A DNA stretch of 64,000 nt from Lachnospiraceae bacterium. Its GTDB lineage: Bacteria > Bacillota > Clostridia > Lachnospirales > Lachnospiraceae. The notes beneath the pieces are model-generated. The model saw nothing but the letters and a program-made list of their open reading frames with translations. It made no database searches and was not told the DNA's origin. Below, in pieces: positions 17,757 through 26,210 of this stretch. Made by a program: the position numbers and the translations under genes. The first letter of the stretch is position 1. The number at the start of each line of letters is the position of its first letter. The DNA is taken from the NCBI GenBank assembly GCA_022647575.1, contig JALCKY010000003.1:311902-375901 (forward strand), in the 5' to 3' direction.

Positions 17757-17784
17757 GCTGCGCACACTGCGCAGCTTTTTTTTT
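17757..17784 (+). terminator. Terminator of the precursor gene
   Basis: Perfect 8-bp stem GCTGCGCA/TGCGCAGC, CAC loop, followed by nine T. It closes the RiPP cluster 24 bases after the precursor stop. Confidence 0.9.
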
Positions 17785-17818
17785 TACCTCTTCTGTCCGC
17801 TGTCTTACGCACCGTCCG

Positions 17819-18238
17819 TTATTTCACCGGATTATCCGCTATCCTAATATCGAGAATATCATCTACGGGAATCCTGCAGCCGTCTTCCATGACCGCGCAT
17901 CTTTCAAACTCTTCTATTTTCCTGAGCTTCCCGTGCACCGTCCGGAAAGTGCCTCCTTCTTTCCGTTCATCCGGAATAAAGTAGGTGATCTCCGCTTCCG
18001 GTCCGTTTCCGGTCTGTTCCGCAAGTTTTCCAAGAATTTCATTCAGTGCTTCTTTTCTGTCTTCAGCCAGTTCCGGCCTGCTCTCCGTAAGCCTCGCAGT
18101 TTCCTGGACAGCCTCTTCATAGCCGGTCAGGGCTGCAAACGGAGAAAACTGCGCAGCACGGCCGCTGAGCGGCATCTGTGGATGGACGGCAGAAACCGGA
18201 TGCGGAAGATTCAGGATATCGTCATATTTCCCGCTCAT
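17819..18238 (-). CDS. YolD-like family protein
   Basis: 139 residues with the family hallmark near the N-terminus: DDILNLPHPVSAVHPQMPLS, then GRAAQFSPFAALTGYEEAV (about 26-44), and the C-terminal YFIPDERKEGGTF. YolD-like proteins are small and typically encoded beside Y-family (UmuC-like) polymerases; their biochemical role is not settled. Here the ATG overlaps the stop of the polymerase gene by four bases (ATGA), indicating translational coupling in a DNA-damage-tolerance pair. Confidence 0.9.
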   Translation of the reverse strand: MSGKYDDILNLPHPVSAVHPQMPLSGRAAQFSPFAALTGYEEAVQETARLTESRPELAEDRKEALNEILGKLAEQTGNGPEAEITYFIPDERKEGGTFRTVHGKLRKIEEFERCAVMEDGCRIPVDDILDIRIADNPVK

Positions 18239-19779
18239 GCCCTGTGCCCTCCGATCTGCTGATTGCGCTGCAGGGAAGTCGCACCTTCCTGAAGATCCAT
18301 ACCCTTGACAATCGCATTCTTTCCGTATTTCTTCTTGATTTCAAGCAGGGCTTTCTGGCGCTTTTTCTCCTTTTCCAGTTCTGCTTCTTCTCCCTCTTTT
18401 TTCTCATCAAGCGCTGCATAATCCGTAAATAAATCCAGCTGTTCCGGTTTTCCGGCATCTTCCTTTGCTGCTGCTTCCGCGATGACGTTATTTGCCGTTA
18501 TCGAGATCCTGCGCACCAGAAGATTCCTGTCCGTGATGCGGTCATACAGTTCTTCCGCCGCATCCATGATTCTTTTCGTCGAGGAAGTCATCCTTCCGGT
18601 ATTTGCCGTTCCGTGGGCAGACTTCGGCACGGGTCTTCCATAGCGGTCAATCGTGACCGGGCCGTGATATTTCGCTCTTCTTTTCGGATCGGACAGGTTT
18701 TCAATGTCATAACCGACATTCATGACAATCTGGTCGGTGACCAGCCCTTTGTCCACCAGATCAAGCGACAGAAGGTCCGCCATTTCCCTGGCGACAAGCT
18801 TTGCCTTTTCGAAATCATAGGGCGACTGAAGAACCTGTCCCGAGCCCAGACTGTTCTTCTCCGGCCGGTAGGCCTTGATGTCTGCTATCGTACAAGGTTC
18901 CCACCCCCAGGCGTGATCAATCAGCAATTCCGCATTGATGCCGAAAAGCCTGTTCAGGAGATCTTCATTATGGAAATCCCCCGAACCTCCGAGGGAGCAG
19001 CGCGCGATATCTCCCATGGTAAAGAACCCGTTCTCCTCCAGTCTGGAGGCATATCCCTTTCCGACCCGCCAGAAATCCGTCAGCGGCCGGTGATCCCAGA
19101 GAAGCTTCCGGTAGCTGAATTCATTTAACTCTGCAATGCGGACACCGTTTTTGTCTGCAGGAATATGTTTCGCCTGAATATCCATGGCAATCTTGCTGAG
19201 GTACAGATTCGTACCGATTCCGGCCGTCGCAGTGATTCCGGTCTGCCGCAGCACGTCCAGAATCATTTTCATGGCAAGCTCTCTTGGCGACATGGCATAC
19301 GTCTTCAGATAGTCCGTGACGTCCATGAACACTTCATCGATGGAATAGACATGGATGTCCTCCGGAGCGATATATTTCAGGTAAATATGATAGATATGCG
19401 TACTGTATTCCATGTAATAGGCCATCCGCGGCACTGCCGCGATATAGTCAAGCGCCAGTTCAGGAGATTTCGCCAGTTCTTCCGCATTGCAGGAGGACCC
19501 GGAAAAAGTATGTCCCGGCGCCTTCCGGAGCCTTTCCGCATTGATCTCCCTGACCTTCTGAACGACTTCAAAAAGACGGGCACGGCCGGGGATTCCGTAT
19601 GATTTCAGGGACGGGGATACTGCCAGACAGATTGTTTTTTCCGTGCGGCTGACATCCGCCACAACGAGGTTGGTCGTCAGGGGGTCAAAGCCGCGCTCCG
19701 TACACTCGACCGAAGCATAAAATGACTTCAGGTCGATTGCGATATAGGTTCTGTCCGTCCTGTCACTTAGCCGTTCCAT
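18235..19779 (-). CDS. Y-family DNA polymerase (UmuC/DinB-like)
   Basis: 514 residues. Polymerase motifs: YIAIDLKSFYASVEC (residues 11-25, first catalytic Asp), VYSIDEVFMD (about 142-151, second catalytic Asp and Glu), and the helix-hairpin region TATAGIGTNLYLSKIA. Near the C-terminus QLDLF (about 448-452) is a beta-clamp binding motif, followed by a highly charged Glu/Lys coiled-coil tail. It performs translesion synthesis and is coupled to the YolD-like gene. Start: GGAGG 5 bases upstream. No LexA-type box could be assigned by eye. Confidence 0.92.
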   Translation of the reverse strand: MERLSDRTDRTYIAIDLKSFYASVECTERGFDPLTTNLVVADVSRTEKTICLAVSPSLKSYGIPGRARLFEVVQKVREINAERLRKAPGHTFSGSSCNAEELAKSPELALDYIAAVPRMAYYMEYSTHIYHIYLKYIAPEDIHVYSIDEVFMDVTDYLKTYAMSPRELAMKMILDVLRQTGITATAGIGTNLYLSKIAMDIQAKHIPADKNGVRIAELNEFSYRKLLWDHRPLTDFWRVGKGYASRLEENGFFTMGDIARCSLGGSGDFHNEDLLNRLFGINAELLIDHAWGWEPCTIADIKAYRPEKNSLGSGQVLQSPYDFEKAKLVAREMADLLSLDLVDKGLVTDQIVMNVGYDIENLSDPKRRAKYHGPVTIDRYGRPVPKSAHGTANTGRMTSSTKRIMDAAEELYDRITDRNLLVRRISITANNVIAEAAAKEDAGKPEQLDLFTDYAALDEKKEGEEAELEKEKKRQKALLEIKKKYGKNAIVKGMDLQEGATSLQRNQQIGGHRA

Positions 19780-19803
19780 TTTTCCTCCTGTTCATATTTT
19801 ACC

Positions 19804-19844
19804 GCAAAAAAACACTCCCGCAAACTGACTTTGCAGGAGTGTTT
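19804..19844 (-). terminator. Terminator of the second RiPP precursor
   Basis: AAACACTCC-TGCAAA pairs with TTTGCGGGAGTGTTT on the reverse strand, followed by a T run. It separates the 19906 peptide from the polymerase operon, so the peptide is monocistronic. Confidence 0.8.
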
Positions 19845-19905
19845 CTGCTGCTGCCCGAAACCGGCTTACAGATGTCCGGAAACCCGGACTTTGTTTATGA
19901 ACCGA

Positions 19906-20127
19906 TCAGCACTTTTTTCCGCCGGAAACAGCACGGAGAGCATCCGATCCCAGTTCTCCTTCTGACTGTTCAAGAACGGAGATAGCTTCCTTTGCCTCAT
20001 CTTCTGTGATTTCCACGCCCTTTTCTTTTGCAAATGCAATCATTGCTGCCGGGTCTTTGATGGCAGAAGCTGCATCGATAACAGCCGGGTCCTCTGTAAG
20101 TTTTTCAATCAGCTCTTCTTTTGACAT
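19906..20127 (-). CDS. Second Nif11-type precursor with Gly-Gly-Lys-Lys-Cys end
   Basis: 73 residues from the ATG at 20127, which has GAAGGGAG 8 bases upstream; an in-frame GTG at 20136 abuts that site and is unlikely. The leader (SKEELIEKLTEDPAV, then MIAFAKEKGVEITEDEAKEA) and the tail GELGSDALRAVSGGKKC align with the 17515 peptide: same ELIEKLT start, same VSGGK(K)C end. It is unlinked to a maturase of its own, with its own promoter and terminator, so it probably uses the nearby maturase/exporter. There is no Cys in the leader; the only Cys is the final residue. Confidence 0.8.
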   Translation of the reverse strand: MSKEELIEKLTEDPAVIDAASAIKDPAAMIAFAKEKGVEITEDEAKEAISVLEQSEGELGSDALRAVSGGKKC

Positions 20128-20171
20128 CGCAATCACTCCCTTCTATAAAAAATTGATATCAAAAGAATAAC

Positions 20172-20203
20172 AGGCAACCAACAACAAATCCGCAACAAAA
20201 ATT
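20172..20203 (-). promoter_or_regulatory. Promoter of the second precursor gene
   Basis: Reverse-strand TTGCGG, 17-base spacer, TGTTAT. The region begins TTTTTGTTGCGGATTT, matching TTTTTGTTGCAGATTT upstream of the peptide gene at 26211 with one difference. Confidence 0.45.
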
Positions 20204-20264
20204 AAATTTTCAAAAGCGTCCGCCCGCAACTGTTTACCCTCTGAGGCACGATATCTTCAGACGT

Positions 20265-20705
20265 TCATCTGTCTTTCAGTTTCTCCTTCAGGTATTCATA
20301 CCGTTCCTTTTTCTCAGCCTTCATGAAATGACCCGGTGAATTCCTTTCCTGAATCATTTCCCTGTCATAAACGAGATCTTTCGCCTCATCCCCGAACTGC
20401 TCGCTGGTCAGATCAAAAATGCAGCCGTCCGCCTCATTATAGCAGTGGACATTCCCCTCTTTTGTCACCATGCCATATACTTCACCTCCGAAAATATCCT
20501 GTGCGAGAAATGCCGTAATGGAGCACTGCCCGAGCGTCTGATTCTCCGGCGTCCAGTCCGCTCTCATTCTGGGTGCACAGGTTTTCGCACACCAGATTTT
20601 TGAAAGAGCGTCATACAGATCAAGCGGCGTTTCGATTCCTTTGAAGACAGAATTCTTAGATCTGACTTTCCCTGCCCTGTCACTTCCGTAAAAGTGATAA
20701 TCCAT
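20265..20705 (-). CDS. YunG-like family protein
   Basis: 146 residues. The core (LYDALSKIWCAKTCAPRMRA, WTPENQTLGQCSITAFLAQD, then EGNVHCYNEADGCIFDLTSE) matches the YunG-like family of small cytosolic proteins, with a conserved Cys in GQCSITA and His in NVHCYN that recall a papain-like/NlpC arrangement. No function is established for the family as far as I know. It is monocistronic, 128 bases upstream (in genome order) of the second RiPP precursor; a ribosome binding site GAGGAAAGAAGG touches the ATG. Confidence 0.7.
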   Translation of the reverse strand: MDYHFYGSDRAGKVRSKNSVFKGIETPLDLYDALSKIWCAKTCAPRMRADWTPENQTLGQCSITAFLAQDIFGGEVYGMVTKEGNVHCYNEADGCIFDLTSEQFGDEAKDLVYDREMIQERNSPGHFMKAEKKERYEYLKEKLKDR

Positions 20706-20890
20706 CCTTCTTTCCTCTTTCTGCCTGATCTGATTCCCGGCTTCTGCATTTTTTGTCCAATATTTTCACCAAATGTTGAAAATGTCTTCATACACTGGAC
20801 ACATTCTCCATTTATTATATATCTTGTAAGATCAATACGAAAACAACTTCATAACCTTTTTCTTTTTCATACTCCTTCCCTTTATAAATC

Positions 20891-20918
20891 GAGACCGTCC
20901 TGCCAGCGGTCTCTTTTT
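20891..20918. terminator. Hairpin with T run downstream of the DUF2156 gene
   Basis: GAGACCG and CGGTCTC (9-base loop) followed on the + strand by TTTTT. The + strand has no gene to end here, so it may serve the reverse-strand gene ending at 20950, where the T stretch is weaker. Confidence 0.4.
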
Positions 20919-20949
20919 ATGCCTGCATTTTCCTGATCTGGCCGGACGG

Positions 20950-22002
20950 TCAGATATGCTGATGCTTCAGATAATACCGGCAGAAAGTATTCCAGAAATC
21001 CTGTATTCCTTTGCTGTTGACAACATTCGCTGCAGAATAATCCATGGCCAGAGTCATGTGTTTCGGATAGGAGGCAATATAGACATTTTCCCAGGATGTC
21101 GGTGCAAACTTGGCCTTGGCTGCGTAAAGCGCCTTGAAGTCATAAATCCGGTCCATTTTCTCATAATTAAAATGTTCCAGTTTCTCGAAATTGCTGCATC
21201 CGGGAACATTCGTATGCAGCAGCGGAGCAACGCCCAGGCTTCCCCATTGAATGCCTTCTGATTTGAATTTTTCGACAGCATCGCAGAAAATCAGTTCAAG
21301 GACTCCGTGGGAAGAACCCGGACGGCGTCTTGTAATGTCGGCAATATAGCCATGCCCGTGCCTGTAGGGATTGAAGACCATAAATCCCTGCATGACATTT
21401 TCCCGGTCGACCGTATAGAAATATCGTTTATCCGCAGGATAATCCAGATCAAGACTTCCTACGGCAAACTGCAGCATGCCGGTATGTTTTCTGCTGAGCC
21501 AGGCCGCTGTAATTTCCTGAAAATTCTTTTCTATCGAAGGATCTCTTTGTCTTTCAGGACAGTATTCATGAACGGTTAATCCATCTCTCCGGGCCTGATG
21601 AACGGACGCTCTGACTTTTGCCGCTTTCTTGCCGCTCATCTGATAAAGAGAAAGATCAAAGACTGCTTCCTCCCCGCTTTTGTATACATAGAAGCCGTTT
21701 GCCCTGTAGACATCCAGAAAGTCCTCCATGACAAAAAGAAAGATCAGCCGGTAATGATTCTTTTTGGCGTAAAGCATCAGTTCCTTGAGAAATGAACCTA
21801 TTTCTTCCGGTGCACATACAGGATCGCCGCAAATGACCATATCCCTTCCCGACATGGCATAGGCAGCAGCTCCTTCTGTCCCGGAAGAAAAGAACCATGA
21901 TTTATCTTCTTCAAGATCCAGATACGATATGGAATTGACGGCATATTTCCGAAGCAGAAGGAGAACCCTTTCCTTCTCTTTCAGCCTGTCTTCCTGATCC
22001 AT
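20950..22002 (-). CDS. DUF2156/MprF C-terminal-like aminoacyl transfer protein, soluble
   Basis: 350 residues matching the two-lobed GNAT domain found at the C-terminus of phosphatidylglycerol lysyltransferase: YAMSGRDMVICGDPVCAPEE (about 47-66), VRASVHQARRDGLTVHEY (about 127-144) and RYFYTVDRENVMQGFMVFNP. The membrane flippase domain of MprF is absent, so it is a free cytosolic enzyme or acts with a separate membrane partner. Known relatives transfer amino acids from aminoacyl-tRNA to lipids; the substrate here is unknown. It lies 8 bases after the MBL hydrolase in an operon that begins with the GPH symporter. Confidence 0.75.
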   Translation of the reverse strand: MDQEDRLKEKERVLLLLRKYAVNSISYLDLEEDKSWFFSSGTEGAAAYAMSGRDMVICGDPVCAPEEIGSFLKELMLYAKKNHYRLIFLFVMEDFLDVYRANGFYVYKSGEEAVFDLSLYQMSGKKAAKVRASVHQARRDGLTVHEYCPERQRDPSIEKNFQEITAAWLSRKHTGMLQFAVGSLDLDYPADKRYFYTVDRENVMQGFMVFNPYRHGHGYIADITRRRPGSSHGVLELIFCDAVEKFKSEGIQWGSLGVAPLLHTNVPGCSNFEKLEHFNYEKMDRIYDFKALYAAKAKFAPTSWENVYIASYPKHMTLAMDYSAANVVNSKGIQDFWNTFCRYYLKHQHI

Positions 22003-22010
22003 TTGTCCGC

Positions 22011-22769
22011 TCAGTGCCTCCTTGCTTCATTGAACACGATCTGCGGCTTTGACTCCCTGTCCGGATAATATCCGGTGTGCGGGAAAAATGCGTTTTTCCC
22101 TTCGGAAAGCTTTTCCACCATTTCATAGGTCGTGCGCATCTGCTCCTCGCTCTGCCTGCCCGGTCCGTGTCCGCACCACGCCGTATATTCCCCGGCAAAT
22201 GAAAGCAGCGTTCTTCCTCCGGAAAGCCACTGCCGAAGCGTCGTGCATCCGGGCAGCTGCATCCACAGCGATTCATTGATATCGTCTCCGGTAAACATCT
22301 GCTTTTCCTTCTGGTCCAGAAGGACAATGGAGCCATTCGTATGACCCGGTACATTTTTTACACGGACTGTCCGCTCCCCGAGTTCAAAGGAAAAACTGCT
22401 GTCAATCGGGATTGCTTTCGGTTTCTGCGGCTGATGAGGCAGCTTTGTTCCCCTGGGCAGAAGAACAGATGCGGCAAGGCGGGAACTCAGTAAATGATAG
22501 ACCGGCGCCGTATCGGATCTGTGCACATAATAATGATCAAACCAGCCGATTCCGCCTGCATGATCGCAGTGGGCATGGGTCAGCACCGCTTCAATCGGCA
22601 GGTCCGTCAGCTTTTCTGCTTCTTCCTTCAGGCAGCCGACCCCGAGGCCCGTATCGATCAGCAGTGCTTTCTTCTTTCCAACCAGCAGATAGCAGTTGAC
22701 CGCCCCTGCTTCTTCAATTCGGTAGGTATCGGGTGCAATCTGTTCCGTTTTATAAATTTCCTCCGTCAT
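22011..22769 (-). CDS. MBL-fold metal-dependent hydrolase
   Basis: 252 residues from the ATG at 22769, which has GGAGG 9 bases upstream; a longer in-frame start (22817) lies deep inside the preceding gene. The zinc motif is THAHCDHAGG (about residues 61-70), with later ligands in VPGHTNGSIVLLD and MFTGDDINES. The overall layout is that of glyoxalase II/lactonase-like hydrolases; the substrate is unknown. It overlaps the end of the symporter gene (stop at 22750) by 20 bases and so is translationally linked to it. Confidence 0.85.
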   Translation of the reverse strand: MTEEIYKTEQIAPDTYRIEEAGAVNCYLLVGKKKALLIDTGLGVGCLKEEAEKLTDLPIEAVLTHAHCDHAGGIGWFDHYYVHRSDTAPVYHLLSSRLAASVLLPRGTKLPHQPQKPKAIPIDSSFSFELGERTVRVKNVPGHTNGSIVLLDQKEKQMFTGDDINESLWMQLPGCTTLRQWLSGGRTLLSFAGEYTAWCGHGPGRQSEEQMRTTYEMVEKLSEGKNAFFPHTGYYPDRESKPQIVFNEARRH

Positions 22770-24225
22770 GCTTTTCTGCCTCCGTTTCATTTTCCTGATG
22801 CTCTGCTCTTTCTGCACGTTTCACGGCAAGCTGTTCCCGCATCTCCTTCAGATTATCTCCCCTGAGCCGGTAAAAAAGAAGCGGAATAATACAGAAAATG
22901 CAGCCAAGAGAAGGAATAATCGTATACATCGCCCAAATGCCCTGCTTCGCCGCCGTGCTCTGCACCTGCTCCGTCAGAACGCCGCCGATATTCTTCGGCT
23001 GTACATAGCCGAACCAGGCAAGCATCAGACCGGTGGCCAGAGACTGAAACGCTGCAATCGCCTTGCCCATGAATGTCTGTACGGCAAACGACATCCCCTC
23101 CGCACGCTGGCCGGTTTTCAGTTCCATGGCATCCACACTGTCTGCAATCAGAATGGAAGGCACAATGCTCTGGGGGCCTGTCGTCACGATATACAGGAAA
23201 GAAAAAATCACAATCATCGGAAGATTCTGATAGCCGATAAAGTACAGAATCGTAAACGGAATCATATAAACCACCAGAGAACCGACATAGGTCTGCCACG
23301 GACCGAATTTTGAAACGATTTTCGGCGTAAAAGCCATCGTCACAAGCGTTGCAGCTGCCATCGGAATCCCGAGGAAAAAGACCCACTGGGCACCGCCCAT
23401 CAGATAGGTAGCCACATAAATCTGCACGGTTGCCTGAATGGATCTCGGGAACATCAGCAGATTTGTCAGCATCACCAGCATCAGAGGCTTATTTGCAAAC
23501 AGGTATCGGAAACAGTCCCGGAAGGTCGGTTTCTCATCACTCTGCACGATGCGCTCTTTTGTACCGCTGTAGCAGGTATACATGCAGCAGACCATGATCA
23601 GTGCGAAGAAAACTGCAATCGAGAAATAGATCCTCGCATTATCCTTCGCAAGCAGACCGGCTGCACCGCGGTCTTTCAGCAGGGAAAGCAGGGAAATTAA
23701 AACCGGAGGAATTGAGGCGCACAGAGATGCCAGAAGCTTTGAATAAGAAATCAGATTGGTCCGTTCTTCTGCCAGCGGACTGAGTACGGAGACAAGACTT
23801 GTATAAGGTACATCGCTGATGGTGTAAAAAATACTCCAGACAATATAGGTCACATACATATACACGATTCTGCCCGTCACGGAAAGCTGCGGCGCCGTAA
23901 AAAGAAGCGTGCTAGTAATCGCAAGAGGAATGGGGGCAATAAACAGATAGGGGCGCATTTTCCCCCGTTTCGTCCGGGTCCTGTCAATGACAGCTCCCAT
24001 GGCAAAATCATCCAGGGCATCAAAGAGCCTGGTAATCAGGAACATGACGCCGACGGCACTTGACGGGACAAGCAGAATATCGGTGTAGAACAGCATCAGA
24101 TATCCGCTGATATACCAGTAAATGATGTTCTCTCCGAAACCGCCGAGCGCATAGGCCCTGTACTCGCGCCGTGCAATGACGCCGCCTTTAACCCGGATCT
24201 GACTGTCCCGTTCCTTTATCGTCAT
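22750..24225 (-). CDS. GPH-family sugar:cation symporter (MFS)
   Basis: 491 residues with about 12 membrane helices. Features of the glycoside-pentoside-hexuronide symporters: N-terminal YALGGFGENIIYWYISGYLM, the conserved loop DALDDFAMGAVIDRTRTKRG (about 69-88) and KMRPYL. The C-terminus is charged (KRAERAEHQENETEAEKHD). It imports a sugar, glycoside or related solute with H+ or Na+; specificity cannot be read from sequence. Start has GAGGAG 5 bases upstream. First gene of a three-gene operon with the MBL hydrolase and DUF2156 protein. Confidence 0.9.
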   Translation of the reverse strand: MTIKERDSQIRVKGGVIARREYRAYALGGFGENIIYWYISGYLMLFYTDILLVPSSAVGVMFLITRLFDALDDFAMGAVIDRTRTKRGKMRPYLFIAPIPLAITSTLLFTAPQLSVTGRIVYMYVTYIVWSIFYTISDVPYTSLVSVLSPLAEERTNLISYSKLLASLCASIPPVLISLLSLLKDRGAAGLLAKDNARIYFSIAVFFALIMVCCMYTCYSGTKERIVQSDEKPTFRDCFRYLFANKPLMLVMLTNLLMFPRSIQATVQIYVATYLMGGAQWVFFLGIPMAAATLVTMAFTPKIVSKFGPWQTYVGSLVVYMIPFTILYFIGYQNLPMIVIFSFLYIVTTGPQSIVPSILIADSVDAMELKTGQRAEGMSFAVQTFMGKAIAAFQSLATGLMLAWFGYVQPKNIGGVLTEQVQSTAAKQGIWAMYTIIPSLGCIFCIIPLLFYRLRGDNLKEMREQLAVKRAERAEHQENETEAEKHDGGNL

Positions 24226-24297
24226 GGATACTCCTCTGCCGCAAATGTCCGTAAATAAAATCCATGTCTTCAGTGTATGTTCTTTATTCGTTTATGA

Positions 24298-24675
24298 TTA
24301 TTTTTTCCAGCTCTCTTTCAGAATTTTCAGGCTGGCCTGCAGTTCCTTTTTCTGCTGTTCATCAAGGGCCTGGAAAAGTTCCGGATTCTCTTTCTGTCCG
24401 TCACTTTTTCCGGCATGATGATGCAGATAATGTCCGCATGTTCTCAGAAGGCTGTATAAATCATCCTTCTTTTCATACTCTTTTATTTTCTTCGTGTCTT
24501 TTCTTTCTTCCTGCACTTTGTCTTGCTTCTTGTCTTGCTTCTTGTCTTGTTTTTTGCTTTGCTCTTTGCCTTGCTCTTTGCCTGCTTCCGATGCAAAATG
24601 TTTCTTTCCCTTGCTGCAACTCAAGCTGTCAATCGGACAATGGTTATGGCATAGCGGACATCTCTGCATTTTCAT
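24298..24675 (-). CDS. Small zinc-ribbon/charged-linker protein
   Basis: 125 residues. It begins MKMQRCPLCHNHCPIDSLSC, a CxxC-x-x-x-C metal-binding knuckle with GKKHF, followed by a very basic repeat (KKQDKKQDKKQDK, about 41-53; DNA period 12 bases) and a helical segment LYSLLRTCGHYLHHH. I recall similar openings in longer proteins that continue into a MarR-type winged helix; here the wing is missing, so it may be truncated. Good GGAGG site. No function assigned. Confidence 0.5.
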   Translation of the reverse strand: MKMQRCPLCHNHCPIDSLSCSKGKKHFASEAGKEQGKEQSKKQDKKQDKKQDKVQEERKDTKKIKEYEKKDDLYSLLRTCGHYLHHHAGKSDGQKENPELFQALDEQQKKELQASLKILKESWKK

Positions 24676-24710
24676 TCTGCTTTCCTCCGTTTATTCCCGT
24701 CTGCCGGGAA

Positions 24711-26015
24711 TCAAGATTCTGTATCCAAAAACTTATCAAGTTCCCTGTCAAGAATCTGTTTGCGTCTGACCTTTGGATTTGAAATGAGGCGGCCGCGGGC
24801 CATGACAAGATTTACATTTCGCAGTGCCTGCAGATCTTCCAGGGGATTTTCCCTGCAGACAATCATATCGGCAGACTTTCCGGGTTCAATCGAACCCGTC
24901 ACATCTCCGAGCCCGGCAAGCTGGGCATTCCGGAGCGTTGCCGTATAGAGCGCGAACTTCTGCGAGACGCCGACGTATTTGCGGAAATTCACAATCTCAC
25001 GCCAGAAATCATACTGTGAAATCCAGGGGCATCCGACATCATTGCCGAGCGCTACGGGAATCCCGTTTGCAAGAGCAGCCTTGGAGCACTCTACGATCCC
25101 GTCAAAAACGATTCTGCCGTTGTACTGCTCTGCTTCCGAAGCATTTGAAACAGAACGGTCAAAAAGAGCATACGGCAGTGCGGGAGAAATGGTCGTTGTT
25201 ACGAAGGCATGCTTTTTTTTGAAAAGTTCAATGATTTCCTCTGTAGGCCTGGCTCCGTGTTCAATCGAGTCAACACCGTTTTCCAGGGCGGCAAGCAGGC
25301 CTTCTGTGGATTCCACATGTGCTGCGACAATGTAGCCGTTCCTGTGCGCTTCATCGCAGGCAGCCCGGATCATTTCCGGGGGCATTTTCAGTTCACCCGG
25401 CACGCCCTTTTTCTTGGCATCCATCACACCGCCGGTAATCATCAGCTTGATGAAATCAACACCCTGGCGCTTGCCTTTCTGAACAAGCTGAACTGCCTCA
25501 TCCGTATTTTTTGCAATGGCAGCAACAGAGCCAGCCATATGTCCGCCGGGAACGCTGATGCCCTCATTGCTGGTAAGGATCCTCGGCCCGATCTGTTTTC
25601 CGCTGTATATTTCATCCCTGACTCTGGAATCCAAATCACGCAGACCGCCGACAGTCCGGATCGTCGTCACTCCGCTCATAAGCTCGATACGGGCATACTG
25701 CCGCACCAGCATGTGGAAAATTTTCGGCGTGACCGGATTTGAAAACATCCTGTTGACTAAAGCGGTATTGTCACGCTGTTTTTTCTGCGGCTTCCCGTTT
25801 CCGGCAAGATGGACATGCATGTTGATCAGGCCGGGCATGATGTACTGTCCTTTCAGATCGATTGGTTCATATCCGGAAATGTCCGTTCCTGCCGCTTTGA
25901 CTGCTTCAATCCTTTCACCGTCTGTCAGAATCACCCTGCCTTTCTCCGGTGACATATTTTCTGTCCCGTCCAGCATGATTCCGTTAATAAATGCATATTT
26001 CTTTGTTTCTTTCAT
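24711..26015 (-). CDS. Amidohydrolase family protein (imidazolonepropionase-like)
   Basis: 434-residue TIM-barrel metalloenzyme. Metal ligands: NMHVHLAG (about 62-69), DFIKLMITGG (carboxylated-Lys position, about 187-196), AAHVESTEGL (about 229-238), and the final Asp in ALGNDVGC (about 323-330). It belongs to the Xaa-Pro dipeptidase/imidazolonepropionase-like branch; the C-terminus VTGSIEPGKSADMIV is the usual beta-sandwich end. It hydrolyses a cyclic amide or dipeptide, substrate unknown. Monocistronic. Confidence 0.9.
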   Translation of the reverse strand: MKETKKYAFINGIMLDGTENMSPEKGRVILTDGERIEAVKAAGTDISGYEPIDLKGQYIMPGLINMHVHLAGNGKPQKKQRDNTALVNRMFSNPVTPKIFHMLVRQYARIELMSGVTTIRTVGGLRDLDSRVRDEIYSGKQIGPRILTSNEGISVPGGHMAGSVAAIAKNTDEAVQLVQKGKRQGVDFIKLMITGGVMDAKKKGVPGELKMPPEMIRAACDEAHRNGYIVAAHVESTEGLLAALENGVDSIEHGARPTEEIIELFKKKHAFVTTTISPALPYALFDRSVSNASEAEQYNGRIVFDGIVECSKAALANGIPVALGNDVGCPWISQYDFWREIVNFRKYVGVSQKFALYTATLRNAQLAGLGDVTGSIEPGKSADMIVCRENPLEDLQALRNVNLVMARGRLISNPKVRRKQILDRELDKFLDTES

Positions 26016-26105
26016 GATTCCTGTACCCTTCTTTCTCCATTCAAGCCGCCACGATCAGTCATGGTTAAGTCCGCATCATTATAGCATAAAGCCGGCATAA
26101 TTTTA

Positions 26106-26141
26106 TTTTTGTTGCAGATTTACTGCATTTGGTATCATAAT
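26106..26141 (+). promoter_or_regulatory. Promoter of the Nif11-like peptide gene
   Basis: TTGCAG (26112-26117), 18-base spacer, CATAAT (26136-26141). The surrounding TTTTTGTTGCAGATTT is nearly identical to the segment upstream of the precursor at 19906-20127. Confidence 0.45.
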
Positions 26142-26210
26142 AGACTTGTGCTGCCGTGATGATTCACTGCAGCTGCAGCGATTTCAAATTCAACTTATGA
26201 GGAGGGTATC

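Noticed and set aside
20175-20196. CAAC repeats upstream of the 19906 peptide as a LytTR site
   Set aside because: Spacings are 11, 14 and 18 bases, not 21, so they do not match the two sites at 5.3 and 6.5 kb.
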